Shown here: one piece after another, positions 27,057 to 36,318 of the stretch | How positions within the stretch are numbered: position 1 is the first letter of the stretch | How the letters are laid out: each line of letters begins with the position of its first letter | Assembly: GCA_019116865.1 (NCBI GenBank) | Contig: DXAW01000043.1 | Location: 1 to 41,358 of the forward strand | DNA length: 41,358 nt | Origin: Candidatus Coprenecus stercoravium | GTDB lineage: Bacteria > Bacteroidota > Bacteroidia > Bacteroidales > UBA932 | Direction: 5' to 3' | Notes under the pieces: model-generated | What the model was told of the DNA's origin: nothing | The model's input: only the letters and a program-made list of their open reading frames with translations | The model's database searches: none | Made by a program: the position numbers and the translations under genes

Positions 27057-28181
27057 ATGAAAATATGCCATCTTACGAGTGTCCACAGCAGTTCTGACAC
27101 ACGAATTTTTTATAAGGAGTGCATATCTCTTGCTCAAGCCGGGAACAATGTACTGCTGATTGCTCCCGGAATATCGAGAACAGAGAGAGGTGTCAACGTA
27201 ATTGGCATTGGTATGCAGCCTAAAAGCCGTATGGCTCGAATGCTACTGACGACAAAAAGAATCTATAAAAAATCCTTGGAACAAGATGCGGACATCTATC
27301 ACCTGCACGATCCGGAATTGCTACCGTACGCTTTAAAATTAAAACGGAAAAGCAAATGTGTCATTTTCGATTCACACGAAAACATACTGGAATATATGGA
27401 GTCAAAATCATATATTCCCAAACCTGCCAGAAAAATCGTATCATCACTATTTAAAAGATATGCGACCCGTATACTGCGTAAAATAGATGGCATTATTTCT
27501 GTAACCCCCTCATTCTGTAATGACTTCAAGGCCATCAATCCAAATACGGCCTTAATAACCAATTATCCTTTTTCCCCCGATACCTCTGACAATTCCGAGA
27601 CAATCAAAAAGCAACGGCAATTATGTTTTACCGGGGGAATCAGCGAACAATGGTGCATAGATTTAATACTTAAAGTCATAGATGATATTCCAGAGACAAA
27701 TATCGTTCTTTGCGGCTCATTTGACAATGATGAATACGAACGGAAACTGAAAGACATGCCTGCCTGGTCAAAATGTGATTATTTAGGAATCCTGCCCTTC
27801 AACAAGGTAAAAGCCACTCAACAATCTTCAAGTATCGGGTTGTGTATATTGAAATACTCACAAAATACGAATTTTAAAGAAGGCACATTGGGAAACACAA
27901 AACTTTTTGAGTACATGTCTTCTGGTACGGCCGTAGTCTGCACCGACTTCAATATCTGGTCTGAAATAATCGACAGATATCATTGCGGAATAGTCGTGTC
28001 TCCTAATGACCCAGATGCAATAAGTAATGCCATAAATTATTTATTGTCCCACCCAGAAAAATGTATAGAGATGGGTAAAAACGGGAAAAATGCAGTCACC
28101 CTTGAATTCAATTGGGAGACGCAGGCAGATTCTCTTGTGAAATTCTACAAGCAAATCACGGACAATGCTGCGCTCAAATAA
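27057..28181 (+). CDS. GT4-family glycosyltransferase
   Basis: The ORF begins at an ATG inside the upstream hairpin (27033), but MKICHLTSVHSSSDTRIFYK at 27057 is the natural start, giving 374 residues. The protein has a GT-B fold: the N-terminal domain opens with CHLTSVHSSSDTRIF, a middle segment reads FDSHENILEYM, and the C-terminal donor-binding part has KLFEYMSSGTAVVCTDFNIW, the usual GT4 region. Acceptor and sugar cannot be told. It is AT-rich relative to wbpA and overlaps the wzy start by 17 bases. It is one of four GT4 enzymes in the locus. Confidence 0.88.
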   Translation: MKICHLTSVHSSSDTRIFYKECISLAQAGNNVLLIAPGISRTERGVNVIGIGMQPKSRMARMLLTTKRIYKKSLEQDADIYHLHDPELLPYALKLKRKSKCVIFDSHENILEYMESKSYIPKPARKIVSSLFKRYATRILRKIDGIISVTPSFCNDFKAINPNTALITNYPFSPDTSDNSETIKKQRQLCFTGGISEQWCIDLILKVIDDIPETNIVLCGSFDNDEYERKLKDMPAWSKCDYLGILPFNKVKATQQSSSIGLCILKYSQNTNFKEGTLGNTKLFEYMSSGTAVVCTDFNIWSEIIDRYHCGIVVSPNDPDAISNAINYLLSHPEKCIEMGKNGKNAVTLEFNWETQADSLVKFYKQITDNAALK

Positions 28182-29520
28182 AACATCAAAAATTTTCAAT
28201 GTAATATCATTCTCATACCTGGCGTATGTGGTAATACTATTTTATGTTGCAATACAGTATTTCCCGACTGCCTTCAAAACCAGTTATAACGGGTTGCTAT
28301 TTCCGGCCGAACTGAATTTATTCCGTCTTATAACATCCATTATTCTTTGTCTGATTCTGTTACTTATAATAAGGCGACGTTATTGCAAACCGAAAAAAGT
28401 ATCAGAAATGACAGTCTTATTACTTCTTATCCTTTATTTTATTCCAGGTCTGGTTATTTATAGCGTCACAACAATAAGCAATGTATATTATTTCGCATAT
28501 ATTGTTTTTATGGCAATGATGCTCATATCTGACCGTATAGTCAGGCGTCCCAAAGTCGGAATCCATATTAAAGGGATAAACAATAACATTGTCTTAAAAG
28601 TTCTGATAGCGGTCAGTCTGTTAACCACGGTCTATTTATCATTTGTATTCAAACAAGTATTTTCCTTTTCAAAATTACTGATAGTTCTCACTGATGTATA
28701 TGAGACAAGAGCCACCGCACTGCAGGTACACTGGCTGATCATCACATTACAACAATGGGCCGTTTACTTTTGTGCATTTATGATTACATATTCGCTGCTA
28801 AATAAAAAATACCTGCTCACTGTCGTTTTTATTTTCTGTGAATTATTTTTCTTTATACTGCAAGGGAACCGCATAGGCCTATTCGTTACCGTATTGGCTA
28901 TTGTCTTTGGATGTTTTAAAAATATAAGTCCAAAAATAGTTTCTATTGGAACATTAAGTATTATTGTACTGATTTTAATCGAGTGCATCATATGGGAGAA
29001 CGGTGGGATAATCACTAACATCTTCAGAAGATTCAGCATTGTTCCTAACAGAATTGCATACCATTATTTTGATTTTTTTCAATCCAACACTCCTGACCTA
29101 CTTCGTTCCACATTCCCAAGAATCTCAGAGACAATGCTTGGATTACCGTCACCATACGCCAACATCGCTCACACAATTGGAGAGACATACTTTCACGCCG
29201 AAATGGGCGCAAATACCGGAATGATGGGCTCCGCAATGTTTACTTTCGGCATCTTCGGATTGGTAATCGAACCGATTTGCATCGTACTATTCACACGTAT
29301 ATTGGACAAATGCACGATGCACATAACCAATAAATCCTTGCTGTTTTCCATCGCCGCGGTATTCTGCTCATTACTTATAAACGCACCAAACGCCCTTGCC
29401 AACTGTCTTAGTCTATCCTACTACCTACTTTTGATCCTATCCCTATTATTTGTCACTCTTGACAAGAACAATGACAATTCAATAAAAGCCAAAACGACTG
29501 CCATACTACCCTCGTTATGA
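28165..29520 (+). CDS. wzy: Wzy-like polysaccharide polymerase (polytopic membrane protein)
   Basis: The 451-residue protein has ten to twelve strongly hydrophobic segments and a large extracytoplasmic loop around residues 290-360 (RFSIVPNRIAYHYFDFFQSN and the HTIGETYFHAEMGANTGM stretch). This is the typical layout of O-antigen/capsule polymerases, which have almost no conserved sequence. Its role would be to polymerise undecaprenyl-linked repeat units in the periplasm. Position between glycosyltransferases and close to Wzx supports the call. The line at 28201 is only about 32% G+C, much lower than core genes at about 55%. It overlaps the next gene by ATGA. Confidence 0.8.
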   Translation: MLRSNKTSKIFNVISFSYLAYVVILFYVAIQYFPTAFKTSYNGLLFPAELNLFRLITSIILCLILLLIIRRRYCKPKKVSEMTVLLLLILYFIPGLVIYSVTTISNVYYFAYIVFMAMMLISDRIVRRPKVGIHIKGINNNIVLKVLIAVSLLTTVYLSFVFKQVFSFSKLLIVLTDVYETRATALQVHWLIITLQQWAVYFCAFMITYSLLNKKYLLTVVFIFCELFFFILQGNRIGLFVTVLAIVFGCFKNISPKIVSIGTLSIIVLILIECIIWENGGIITNIFRRFSIVPNRIAYHYFDFFQSNTPDLLRSTFPRISETMLGLPSPYANIAHTIGETYFHAEMGANTGMMGSAMFTFGIFGLVIEPICIVLFTRILDKCTMHITNKSLLFSIAAVFCSLLINAPNALANCLSLSYYLLLILSLLFVTLDKNNDNSIKAKTTAILPSL

Positions 29521-30602
29521 AAATCCTGTATATCACATATATCGACTTAAATGCTCCTCAAACCTCCGGATCCAGTGTAAGACCGAACAAAATGCTTCAC
29601 GCATTTCTTGAATCGGGGCATACAGTTAAGCTTTTAAGCGGCAGTACAGAATATATACATAGAACACAACGCAAACATTCCATAAAAGAGATTCTTTCAT
29701 GGCTAGAAAACGAAACGCCTGATATATGCTATATTGAATCCAGTACCTATCCAATAATATTCCATGCAGACAGGAAACTTATCAAGCGAATACATAAGCT
29801 AGGCATCCCCATTGGATATTTCTACCGTGATTTCTACAGAAAATTCCCCAAGCTGTTTCCTCGGAGAAAAGGGTTTGTTAATTTCATTAAAGAATCATTT
29901 CTAAATATCCTACAATATAAAACAGACAAAATACTGAATTATGCAGATATAATATACCTGCCGAGCATTCAAGCAAAACGTCTGTTCGATTATAAGGATA
30001 TGAGAGCGCTGCCTCCCGCCGGTGACAACAAATTAATACCACACCCCTATAATAAAACGATAATCTACGTAGGCGGCATATCAAAGCACTATGGCGGAGA
30101 TTTGTTGATAGAAGCATTCAAATTACTGAACAGTGATGCATCCGAATATAAGCTAATGCTTGTATGCCGTGAAAATGAATGGAGCAAAGTGCCGGAAGAG
30201 GATAAGCATTATCCATGGTTACAATGCTTTCATGCATCAGGAGAAGCACTCGCACAATTATACGCAGCAGCAGCAGCAGCAATCATAACAAAACCGGACA
30301 ATGAGTATAACAACCTTGCAATATCCGTGAAACTCTTCGAATACATGAGTTATGGCCTACCTGTCATATCTACTGATAATGATGCCATGTCCGATATTAT
30401 AAGGCATTACGGACTTGGACTCATCGCTTCGTCAGCAGAAGAATTAGCGGATGCAGTCAAATCGATGCTTAACAATAAGGACCTCTACGACAATTTCTGC
30501 CAAAACACTGCAACTGCTCTAAATAACAATAATTTATGGGCCAACAGGGCAGAACAGGTTGTTAAGGATCTGAGCGCACTTAAATCTAACAAACAGCATT
30601 GA
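29517..30602 (+). CDS. GT4-family glycosyltransferase
   Basis: The 361-residue GT-B enzyme begins MKILYITYIDLNAPQTSGSS, typical of group 1 transferases, with FYRDFYRKFPKLFP in the N-terminal half. The donor-binding part includes KTIIYVGGISKHYGGDLLIEA and SVKLFEYMSYGLPVISTDND. A run of six GCA codons at 30264-30281 encodes six alanines just before IITKPDNEY. It overlaps the polymerase gene by ATGA. The sugar specificity is unknown. The C-terminus ends with LSALKSNKQH near the Wzx start. Confidence 0.87.
   Translation: MKILYITYIDLNAPQTSGSSVRPNKMLHAFLESGHTVKLLSGSTEYIHRTQRKHSIKEILSWLENETPDICYIESSTYPIIFHADRKLIKRIHKLGIPIGYFYRDFYRKFPKLFPRRKGFVNFIKESFLNILQYKTDKILNYADIIYLPSIQAKRLFDYKDMRALPPAGDNKLIPHPYNKTIIYVGGISKHYGGDLLIEAFKLLNSDASEYKLMLVCRENEWSKVPEEDKHYPWLQCFHASGEALAQLYAAAAAAIITKPDNEYNNLAISVKLFEYMSYGLPVISTDNDAMSDIIRHYGLGLIASSAEELADAVKSMLNNKDLYDNFCQNTATALNNNNLWANRAEQVVKDLSALKSNKQH
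30264..30281 (+). repeat. Six tandem GCA triplets within a glycosyltransferase gene
   Basis: (GCA)x6 encodes Ala6. Length change by slippage would stay in frame, altering only an alanine run between two domains. Confidence 0.8.
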
Positions 30603-30619
30603 CGCCTATATCAAAACAG

Positions 30620-31903
30620 ATGTCAAACATTTGCGCAAGAATAGCATCTCTGCTGAAAAACGGATTTGGCCACGTATTCATCGGTACCTTCCTGAACAAA
30701 GGTATTGCGATGATATCATCCGTAATCGTCGCAAGGATTATTGACAAGACAGAATACGCATACCTAAGTTATTCTGAAACACTTTACGGTTATTTAATTT
30801 TATTCGCCGGATTAGGTATGTCTTCCGGACTGTTGAAAGTATGCTCCGGAAAAACGGCAGGACCACAAGACAAAGCATATCTATCTTATGCCGCAAAATG
30901 GGGCGCCGGCTTTGAGGCATTAATCACAATATGTCTCATCATAATATGCTTAGCCGTGACGCTACCCTTTCCAGAAGCCAGATTCTATATCATTTCCACC
31001 GCTTTGTATCCGGCTGTTTATTCCATATATGACACTCTTGTCTGCTATATCAGGGCAAAACAAAAAAACATACTATTTGCCCGACTCAATGTTCTATACT
31101 CCCTATTGACATGCGTATTCAGCATTATTCTGGTTCTTTGGATCAATGCTATCGGTATAGTCATTGCACGGTATCTCGTTTTAATTTGCGTTGGTGCCAT
31201 TGCGTTGTTCTCCATTAAAAACTCTTTCACCACTCAAGACTGCTCCACCATCAGCAAATCCGAGAAACGCTCATTTTGGATTATGTCCTTATCGTTGATG
31301 GCCGCCAATATTTTCTCAGGAATGATGCCGTTCAACGAAAACCTTCTAATTAGTAATCTTATTGCCGACGAAGTTACAACTGCAAATTTCAGAGTGGCCA
31401 GTCTGTTTCCTCAATTGCTGCTCTTGGTATCGCAGGCTCTCATGATTTACTTCTTTCCCATTGTGTCAGAAATGGACAATCATGGAGCAGACACTGTAAC
31501 AATAAAAAAATACATCATTAAAATCGGCATCCTTAATTTTGTATTGGTTATTTTCTCTTTACTAATCGGTATTGTGCTGACACCATTTCTTATATCTTTT
31601 TTCTATACTCAGAAATATGCTGACGCTATCCCTATCGCTTACTTATTATGGATAATGCGAGGGATAAACGCAGCGATAAGAATTGTTCCAATGAATATGC
31701 TTATAGCAGTCAGGGCTTACAAGTTTAATTTAATTATGTCTGCCTTCTCAGCGTTTATCCAACTATTGCTGGACTGGTATTTCATAAAACATTTTGGAAT
31801 AGTCGGAGTAGCCTATGGGACAATTGCCGTTTATCTGATAAGCGGTATCATCTACTGGGTATTCCTACTCAACCGTCTAAAAACAAACAAAACTCTTTTA
31901 TGA
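30620..31903 (+). CDS. wzx: Wzx-like oligosaccharide flippase (MOP superfamily)
   Basis: This membrane protein flips undecaprenyl-linked repeat units to the periplasmic face. From ATG 30620 it has 427 residues and about twelve transmembrane helices, with a MOP-type N-terminus FGHVFIGTFLNKGIAMISSV, a central pore-lining segment, and QLLLDWYFIKHFGIVGVAYG near the end. The ORF track starts at a TTG at 30599 overlapping the previous stop; the ATG 21 bases later is more likely, though coupling at TTGA cannot be excluded. It overlaps the ATP-grasp gene by ATGA. Together with the Wzy-like gene it indicates Wzx/Wzy-dependent assembly. Confidence 0.87.
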   Translation: MSNICARIASLLKNGFGHVFIGTFLNKGIAMISSVIVARIIDKTEYAYLSYSETLYGYLILFAGLGMSSGLLKVCSGKTAGPQDKAYLSYAAKWGAGFEALITICLIIICLAVTLPFPEARFYIISTALYPAVYSIYDTLVCYIRAKQKNILFARLNVLYSLLTCVFSIILVLWINAIGIVIARYLVLICVGAIALFSIKNSFTTQDCSTISKSEKRSFWIMSLSLMAANIFSGMMPFNENLLISNLIADEVTTANFRVASLFPQLLLLVSQALMIYFFPIVSEMDNHGADTVTIKKYIIKIGILNFVLVIFSLLIGIVLTPFLISFFYTQKYADAIPIAYLLWIMRGINAAIRIVPMNMLIAVRAYKFNLIMSAFSAFIQLLLDWYFIKHFGIVGVAYGTIAVYLISGIIYWVFLLNRLKTNKTLL

Positions 31904-32886
31904 ATAAATTATGTAAAAAGGTCTTAAAAAAGCCTTATACTTACTTAATGTTCTGCAAAAACACCATTAAAGGCGCATACTGTCAATTCATCACGAAGCA
32001 TTTTCCCCAATTGAACGCCATGACCGAGATGAAACGCCAAAAACAAACCGAACTTCTACGACCGGTGAATATAAAAGAACCGATTTATTTTAATGAGAAA
32101 ATGCTTTGGTTGAAATACTATTTATATAATCAGAGTCCCGTCGTCGCACAATGCTACAACAAATATACAGTAAGAAAATACGTAGAAAGCAAAGGCCTCG
32201 GCTATATCCTCAATGATTTATATGGTGTCTGGAATAATATTGATGACATCCCGTGGACAAATCTTCCTGAAGAATTTGTCATCAAACTCTCCAACGGTTA
32301 CTATGGCCATGTATTTAAACATAAAGATAATGAACTCGATATTGCCGCCGCAAAAAAGACTTTGGAAGACACACGGCGACGCTGTAAATACGCATTTAAA
32401 ATATCCGGTGACTTATTTGCATATGGAACAACTCCTGTATATATATGCGAACGCCTTCTGCACTCTGATTATGGCTATTCTTCTCCTGAGGACTATAAAT
32501 TCTATTGTTTCAATGGCGTTCCGGTTCTATTAAATTATTTTGTAAATCGCAGATATGTTAATGGGCAAATGTCCTATGATATGGTCCATCTTGACTTGAG
32601 GAATTTCTCTTTCAGACCAGACATAGAACTCGGCTGCTCTGAGAATGTCAAAGAATTTCCTAAAAGTCTTAATCAAATGATAGAAATAGCAAAAATCCTT
32701 TCTCGGGACTTTCCATTTGTCAGAGTTGACCTATACGAGGAAAACGGCAAGCCTGTTTTTGGAGAACTTACATTTACACCATACCATTCACAAACCAAGA
32801 CGTCCCTTATCGAATTAGGGAATCTGCTAGATCTCAGCAATATAGATAAATATTACAAAATTCTTTTACCTGATACTACTGCATAA
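31900..32886 (+). CDS. TupA-like ATP-grasp protein
   Basis: The 328-residue soluble protein resembles the ATPgrasp_TupA family, named after a teichuronopeptide synthesis gene. Visible features are NEKMLWLKYYLYNQSPVVAQ and KYTVRKYVESKGLGYILNDL near the N-terminus, the nucleotide-binding segment FVIKLSNGYYGHVFKH, a central YKFYCFNGVPVLLNYFVNRR, and the metal-binding FVRVDLYEENGKPVFGELTF near the end. ATP-grasp enzymes form amide or ester bonds using ATP, so this one may couple an amino acid or peptide to a uronic-acid residue of the polymer (inference). It overlaps wzx by ATGA and the next transferase by TAATG. Confidence 0.8.
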   Translation: MNKLCKKVLKKPYTYLMFCKNTIKGAYCQFITKHFPQLNAMTEMKRQKQTELLRPVNIKEPIYFNEKMLWLKYYLYNQSPVVAQCYNKYTVRKYVESKGLGYILNDLYGVWNNIDDIPWTNLPEEFVIKLSNGYYGHVFKHKDNELDIAAAKKTLEDTRRRCKYAFKISGDLFAYGTTPVYICERLLHSDYGYSSPEDYKFYCFNGVPVLLNYFVNRRYVNGQMSYDMVHLDLRNFSFRPDIELGCSENVKEFPKSLNQMIEIAKILSRDFPFVRVDLYEENGKPVFGELTFTPYHSQTKTSLIELGNLLDLSNIDKYYKILLPDTTA

Positions 32887-34028
32887 TGCATATTCTTTTT
32901 GTCACACGGGGTTGTCGTTCTCAAGCCTACCCTCTTTTAGGTATTTTTGAGACGGACCAAGCCAAGGCTCTTTGTTCGCTTGGTCTCAAAATCTCCTATC
33001 TGGCAATTGATCTGCGCTCCATACGCAGACGTAGAAAATTAGGATACCATTTCTATAATAAAGATGGCTTTGATGTATTTGAATTGTCATTACCTATAGG
33101 AGCTGTCCCAATAAAGCTGTTTACATTCATCGGACGCCTATGCGCCCTTTTCCTATATCGTAAAGTCGTAAAAAAGAATGGCGTCCCTGACATAATACAC
33201 TCTCATTTTGCCAATATAGGAACCATAGCGTCTGTTTTAAAACGTAAATACAATGTCCCTTTAGTCCATACCGAACACTCTTCTGAAATTATATACAACA
33301 AGATAGACTCGATAAAGAAAAGACTTTATGGTAAAGTCTATACAGATGCCGATGCTGTTATCGCCGTCTCTCCTGCTCTCCAAAAAGCATTGAGGGACAC
33401 TTTTAAAGTTGATGCCTTGATGATTTTCAACATCATTGACTTTAATACTTTTACCAATATCAGAAATATCAACGGCAACAATACTTTCACTTTCGTATCT
33501 GTTGGAGGTCTCATTTATAGAAAAGGTTTTGATTTACTGATTACCGCTTTCGCTGAATTAAGTAAAGATATAAACGCCAACCTGGTAATAGTAGGTCAAG
33601 GCCCATTACTGCCATCACTTCAAGACCTCAGCCGCGAATTGAATGTCGCAGACAAAATCATATTCACCGGGAATATGGACAGAGAGAGTATTGCAGCGAT
33701 AATGAGTAAGTCACAAGCCTTCGTCCTTGCATCCAGAGGAGAAACCTTCGGTGTCGTATATGCTGAAGCAATGGCCGCCGGCCTGCCTGTAATCGCCACA
33801 AAATGTGGCGGTCCTGAATCGTTTGTGAATAGCGGCAATGGCATCTTGGCTCCTACAGACAATATTCAAGGACTCGTAAAAGCAATGAAATACATATACA
33901 ATAACATTGGGCAATATGATAGTATGAAATTAAGAAATCAGGCCTATCTTATGTTTTCCTATCAGAGTATCGGACAAAAAATCATCAATCTATACAAAAC
34001 TATCATAAATCATAATATGACAAAATGA
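32886..34028 (+). CDS. GT4-family glycosyltransferase
   Basis: The 380-residue protein starts MHILFVTRGCRSQAYPLLGI, has DIIHSHFANIGTIASVLKRK and VPLVHTEHSSEI, typical of the N-terminal acceptor domain, and in the donor domain FVSVGGLIYRKGFDLLITAF, FTGNMDRESIAAIMSKSQAF, and the EX7E-like stretch RGETFGVVYAEAMAAGLPVI. The conserved glutamates are present, so it should be active. The sugar is unknown. Its start overlaps the upstream stop as TAATG and its stop overlaps the next gene as ATGA, part of an unbroken chain of coupled genes. Confidence 0.9.
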   Translation: MHILFVTRGCRSQAYPLLGIFETDQAKALCSLGLKISYLAIDLRSIRRRRKLGYHFYNKDGFDVFELSLPIGAVPIKLFTFIGRLCALFLYRKVVKKNGVPDIIHSHFANIGTIASVLKRKYNVPLVHTEHSSEIIYNKIDSIKKRLYGKVYTDADAVIAVSPALQKALRDTFKVDALMIFNIIDFNTFTNIRNINGNNTFTFVSVGGLIYRKGFDLLITAFAELSKDINANLVIVGQGPLLPSLQDLSRELNVADKIIFTGNMDRESIAAIMSKSQAFVLASRGETFGVVYAEAMAAGLPVIATKCGGPESFVNSGNGILAPTDNIQGLVKAMKYIYNNIGQYDSMKLRNQAYLMFSYQSIGQKIINLYKTIINHNMTK

Positions 34029-35251
34029 AAATACTGCTGATTAATCATTATGCCGGAGCTCCGGAACTGGGTATGGAGTTCCGGCCATTCTATATGGCCA
34101 AGGAATGGGGAAAACTTGGACATGAGACTCTTATCATCGGAGGCAGTTTTTCTCATCTGAGACGAAGACAGCCGTCAGATGATGAAAGGGTTATAGATGG
34201 AGTGCATTATTCCTGGGTTAAGGTGAACAAATATGCCGGAAATGGTATAGGAAGAATCATTTCGATATTCCTTTTTATTCTTAAGTTATTTTTTAGATTC
34301 CGACATTACTTGGGAGATTTTCAGCCTGACATAGTTATCGCTTCTTCTACCTACCCCATGGACATCTATCCTGCACGAAAGATTGCAAGACATTATCATG
34401 CCAAGTTGATATATGAGGTTCATGACTTATGGCCTCTGTCTCCGATGGAGTTGGGCGGCTATTCAAAGAATCATCCTTTTATCAGAGTTGTGCAACGTGC
34501 GGAGAATTACTGCTACCGTCATGCAGATGCTGTAGTATCCATGTTGCCTGCAGCAGAGCAGCACATGATTGAACATGGGTTGGAAAAAGGTAAATTTAAT
34601 TATGTGCCGAATGGCATAGACCTGACAGAATGGAATACTTCAGATGATATAGACAATCCGTACGCAGAGGACTTACAAAAATTCAAGGACGATGGTTGCT
34701 TCATTTTATGTTATACAGGAGGTCATGCCATATCCAATGCTTTGGACGTTCTTTTAGATGCATTAAAAATAATTGCAGATACAGATATTAAATGTCTGCT
34801 AGTCGGTAATGGACAAGAAAAATTACGTTTAATGAAACGTGTGGAACAAGAAGGGATAAGGAATGTGTTTTTTTATAATCCGGTTCCTAAAAGCAAAATA
34901 CCACCGTTACTCAAATCAGTAGATGCGCTGTATATCGGATGGCATAAAAGCCCACTTTATCAATATGGCATTTCACCTAATAAATTATTGGATTATATGA
35001 TGGCCGGCAAACCAATCATTCACTCTGTATGCGCAGCAAATGATTGGGTAAAAGATGCAGAATGCGGAATCTCAGTTGACGTTGAAAATCCGCAAGCTAT
35101 CAGTGATGCCATAATAGCACTTAAAAACATGCCTGAAATAGATAGGGAGAGACTTGGAGAAAATGGACGTAGATACGTTCTTGCAAATCACACGTATGGA
35201 GTTCTAGCAAAGCGTTTTGCAGATGTAATGACAAATATTCTGAAGAAATGA
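34025..35251 (+). CDS. GT4-family glycosyltransferase (WbuB-like)
   Basis: The 408-residue enzyme opens MKILLINHYAGAPELGMEFR, a signature of the WbuB/WcaI-like GT4 group that transfers acetamido sugars. It includes ARHYHAKLIYEVHDLWPLSP, YCYRHADAVVSMLPAAEQHM, the donor stretch LCYTGGHAISNALDVLLDAL, and GISPNKLLDYMMAGKPIIHS. Because the WbpI-like epimerase overlaps its end (ATGA), it is the best candidate for the transferase using the diacetamido uronic acid donor; that is positional inference only. It is the last gene of the AT-rich block. Confidence 0.88.
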   Translation: MKILLINHYAGAPELGMEFRPFYMAKEWGKLGHETLIIGGSFSHLRRRQPSDDERVIDGVHYSWVKVNKYAGNGIGRIISIFLFILKLFFRFRHYLGDFQPDIVIASSTYPMDIYPARKIARHYHAKLIYEVHDLWPLSPMELGGYSKNHPFIRVVQRAENYCYRHADAVVSMLPAAEQHMIEHGLEKGKFNYVPNGIDLTEWNTSDDIDNPYAEDLQKFKDDGCFILCYTGGHAISNALDVLLDALKIIADTDIKCLLVGNGQEKLRLMKRVEQEGIRNVFFYNPVPKSKIPPLLKSVDALYIGWHKSPLYQYGISPNKLLDYMMAGKPIIHSVCAANDWVKDAECGISVDVENPQAISDAIIALKNMPEIDRERLGENGRRYVLANHTYGVLAKRFADVMTNILKK

Positions 35252-36318
35252 AAATAGTAACAGTTATCGGGGCGCGTCCCCAGTTCATCAAGGCAGCTGT
35301 AGTAAGCAGAGCGATAGCTGCGCATAAGGATATCAAGGAAGTGATTGTCCACACCGGGCAGCACTTCGATGCCAATATGAGCGACATCTTTTTCGAGGAG
35401 ATGTGCATTCCGAAGCCGGACTACAACCTGAATATAAACGGTCTCGGCCACGGTGCCATGACCGGACAGATGCTGGAGAAGATAGAGACGGTGCTTCTTC
35501 AGGAAAAGCCGGATTGGGTTCTGGTGTACGGAGATACGAACTCGACCATCGCAGGAGCACTTGCCGCAAAGAAGCTCCACATCAAGGTGGCCCATGTGGA
35601 GGCAGGACTCCGCTCATTCAACATGGACATGCCCGAGGAGATAAACAGAATCCTTACAGACCGCATCAGCGACATACTTTTCTGCCCGACAGAGACAGCT
35701 GTGAATAACTTGAAAAAGGAGGGCTATGAGAATATAAACTGCCGGATAATCCGCAATGGCGATGTGATGCAGGATGCCGCTTTGTTTTATGCTGGCAGAG
35801 CAGTGCGTCCCAAAACTGACATACCTGAAGACTTTGTACTGTGTACAGTTCACCGTGCCGAGAACACCGATGATCCGGAACGCCTCAGGAACATTTTCTC
35901 CGCCCTTGAGGAGATATCAAAAACCTGCCGGGTAGTCTTGCCTCTGCATCCCAGAACTAAAGGCAAACTCTCCGCCATCGGATACGACACCAACAACTCG
36001 CACATACTCTTCATCGAACCGGTCGGCTATCTTGAAATGGTATGGATGCTCAAGCACTGCCGCCTGGTCATGACCGACAGCGGCGGACTGCAAAAAGAAG
36101 CCTACTTCTTCGACAAATACTGCATAACCTTAAGGGATGAAACGGAATGGGTGGAATTGGTTAAATACGGATACAATTTTCTGGCAGGAGATGATAAGGG
36201 AAAAATTATTTCACTTTACAACCATATATCGGATAAAAACAATATAGAACAAAAAACACCGTTATATGGGAATGGAAATGCAGGCGATTTAATCGTTGAA
36301 ACATTAAGAAATTACTAA
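35248..36318 (+). CDS. wbpI: WbpI-like UDP-acetamido-sugar 2-epimerase
   Basis: This non-hydrolysing epimerase (WecB/WbpI family, 356 residues) inverts C2. In this locus the likely substrate is UDP-GlcNAc(3NAc)A, giving UDP-ManNAc(3NAc)A; UDP-GlcNAc (WecB activity) is the alternative. Motifs are GARPQFIKAAVVSRA, HTGQHFDANMSD, LVYGDTNSTIAGALAAK, KVAHVEAGLRSFNMDMPEEI, the HRAENTDDPERL active-site segment, and LVMTDSGGLQKEAYFF. Its 5' part is G+C-rich and the last 200 bases (after about 36120) turn AT-rich, suggesting a recombination joint inside the gene. It lies 8.2 kb from wbpA, which is unusual for a single pathway. Confidence 0.87.
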   Translation: MKIVTVIGARPQFIKAAVVSRAIAAHKDIKEVIVHTGQHFDANMSDIFFEEMCIPKPDYNLNINGLGHGAMTGQMLEKIETVLLQEKPDWVLVYGDTNSTIAGALAAKKLHIKVAHVEAGLRSFNMDMPEEINRILTDRISDILFCPTETAVNNLKKEGYENINCRIIRNGDVMQDAALFYAGRAVRPKTDIPEDFVLCTVHRAENTDDPERLRNIFSALEEISKTCRVVLPLHPRTKGKLSAIGYDTNNSHILFIEPVGYLEMVWMLKHCRLVMTDSGGLQKEAYFFDKYCITLRDETEWVELVKYGYNFLAGDDKGKIISLYNHISDKNNIEQKTPLYGNGNAGDLIVETLRNY

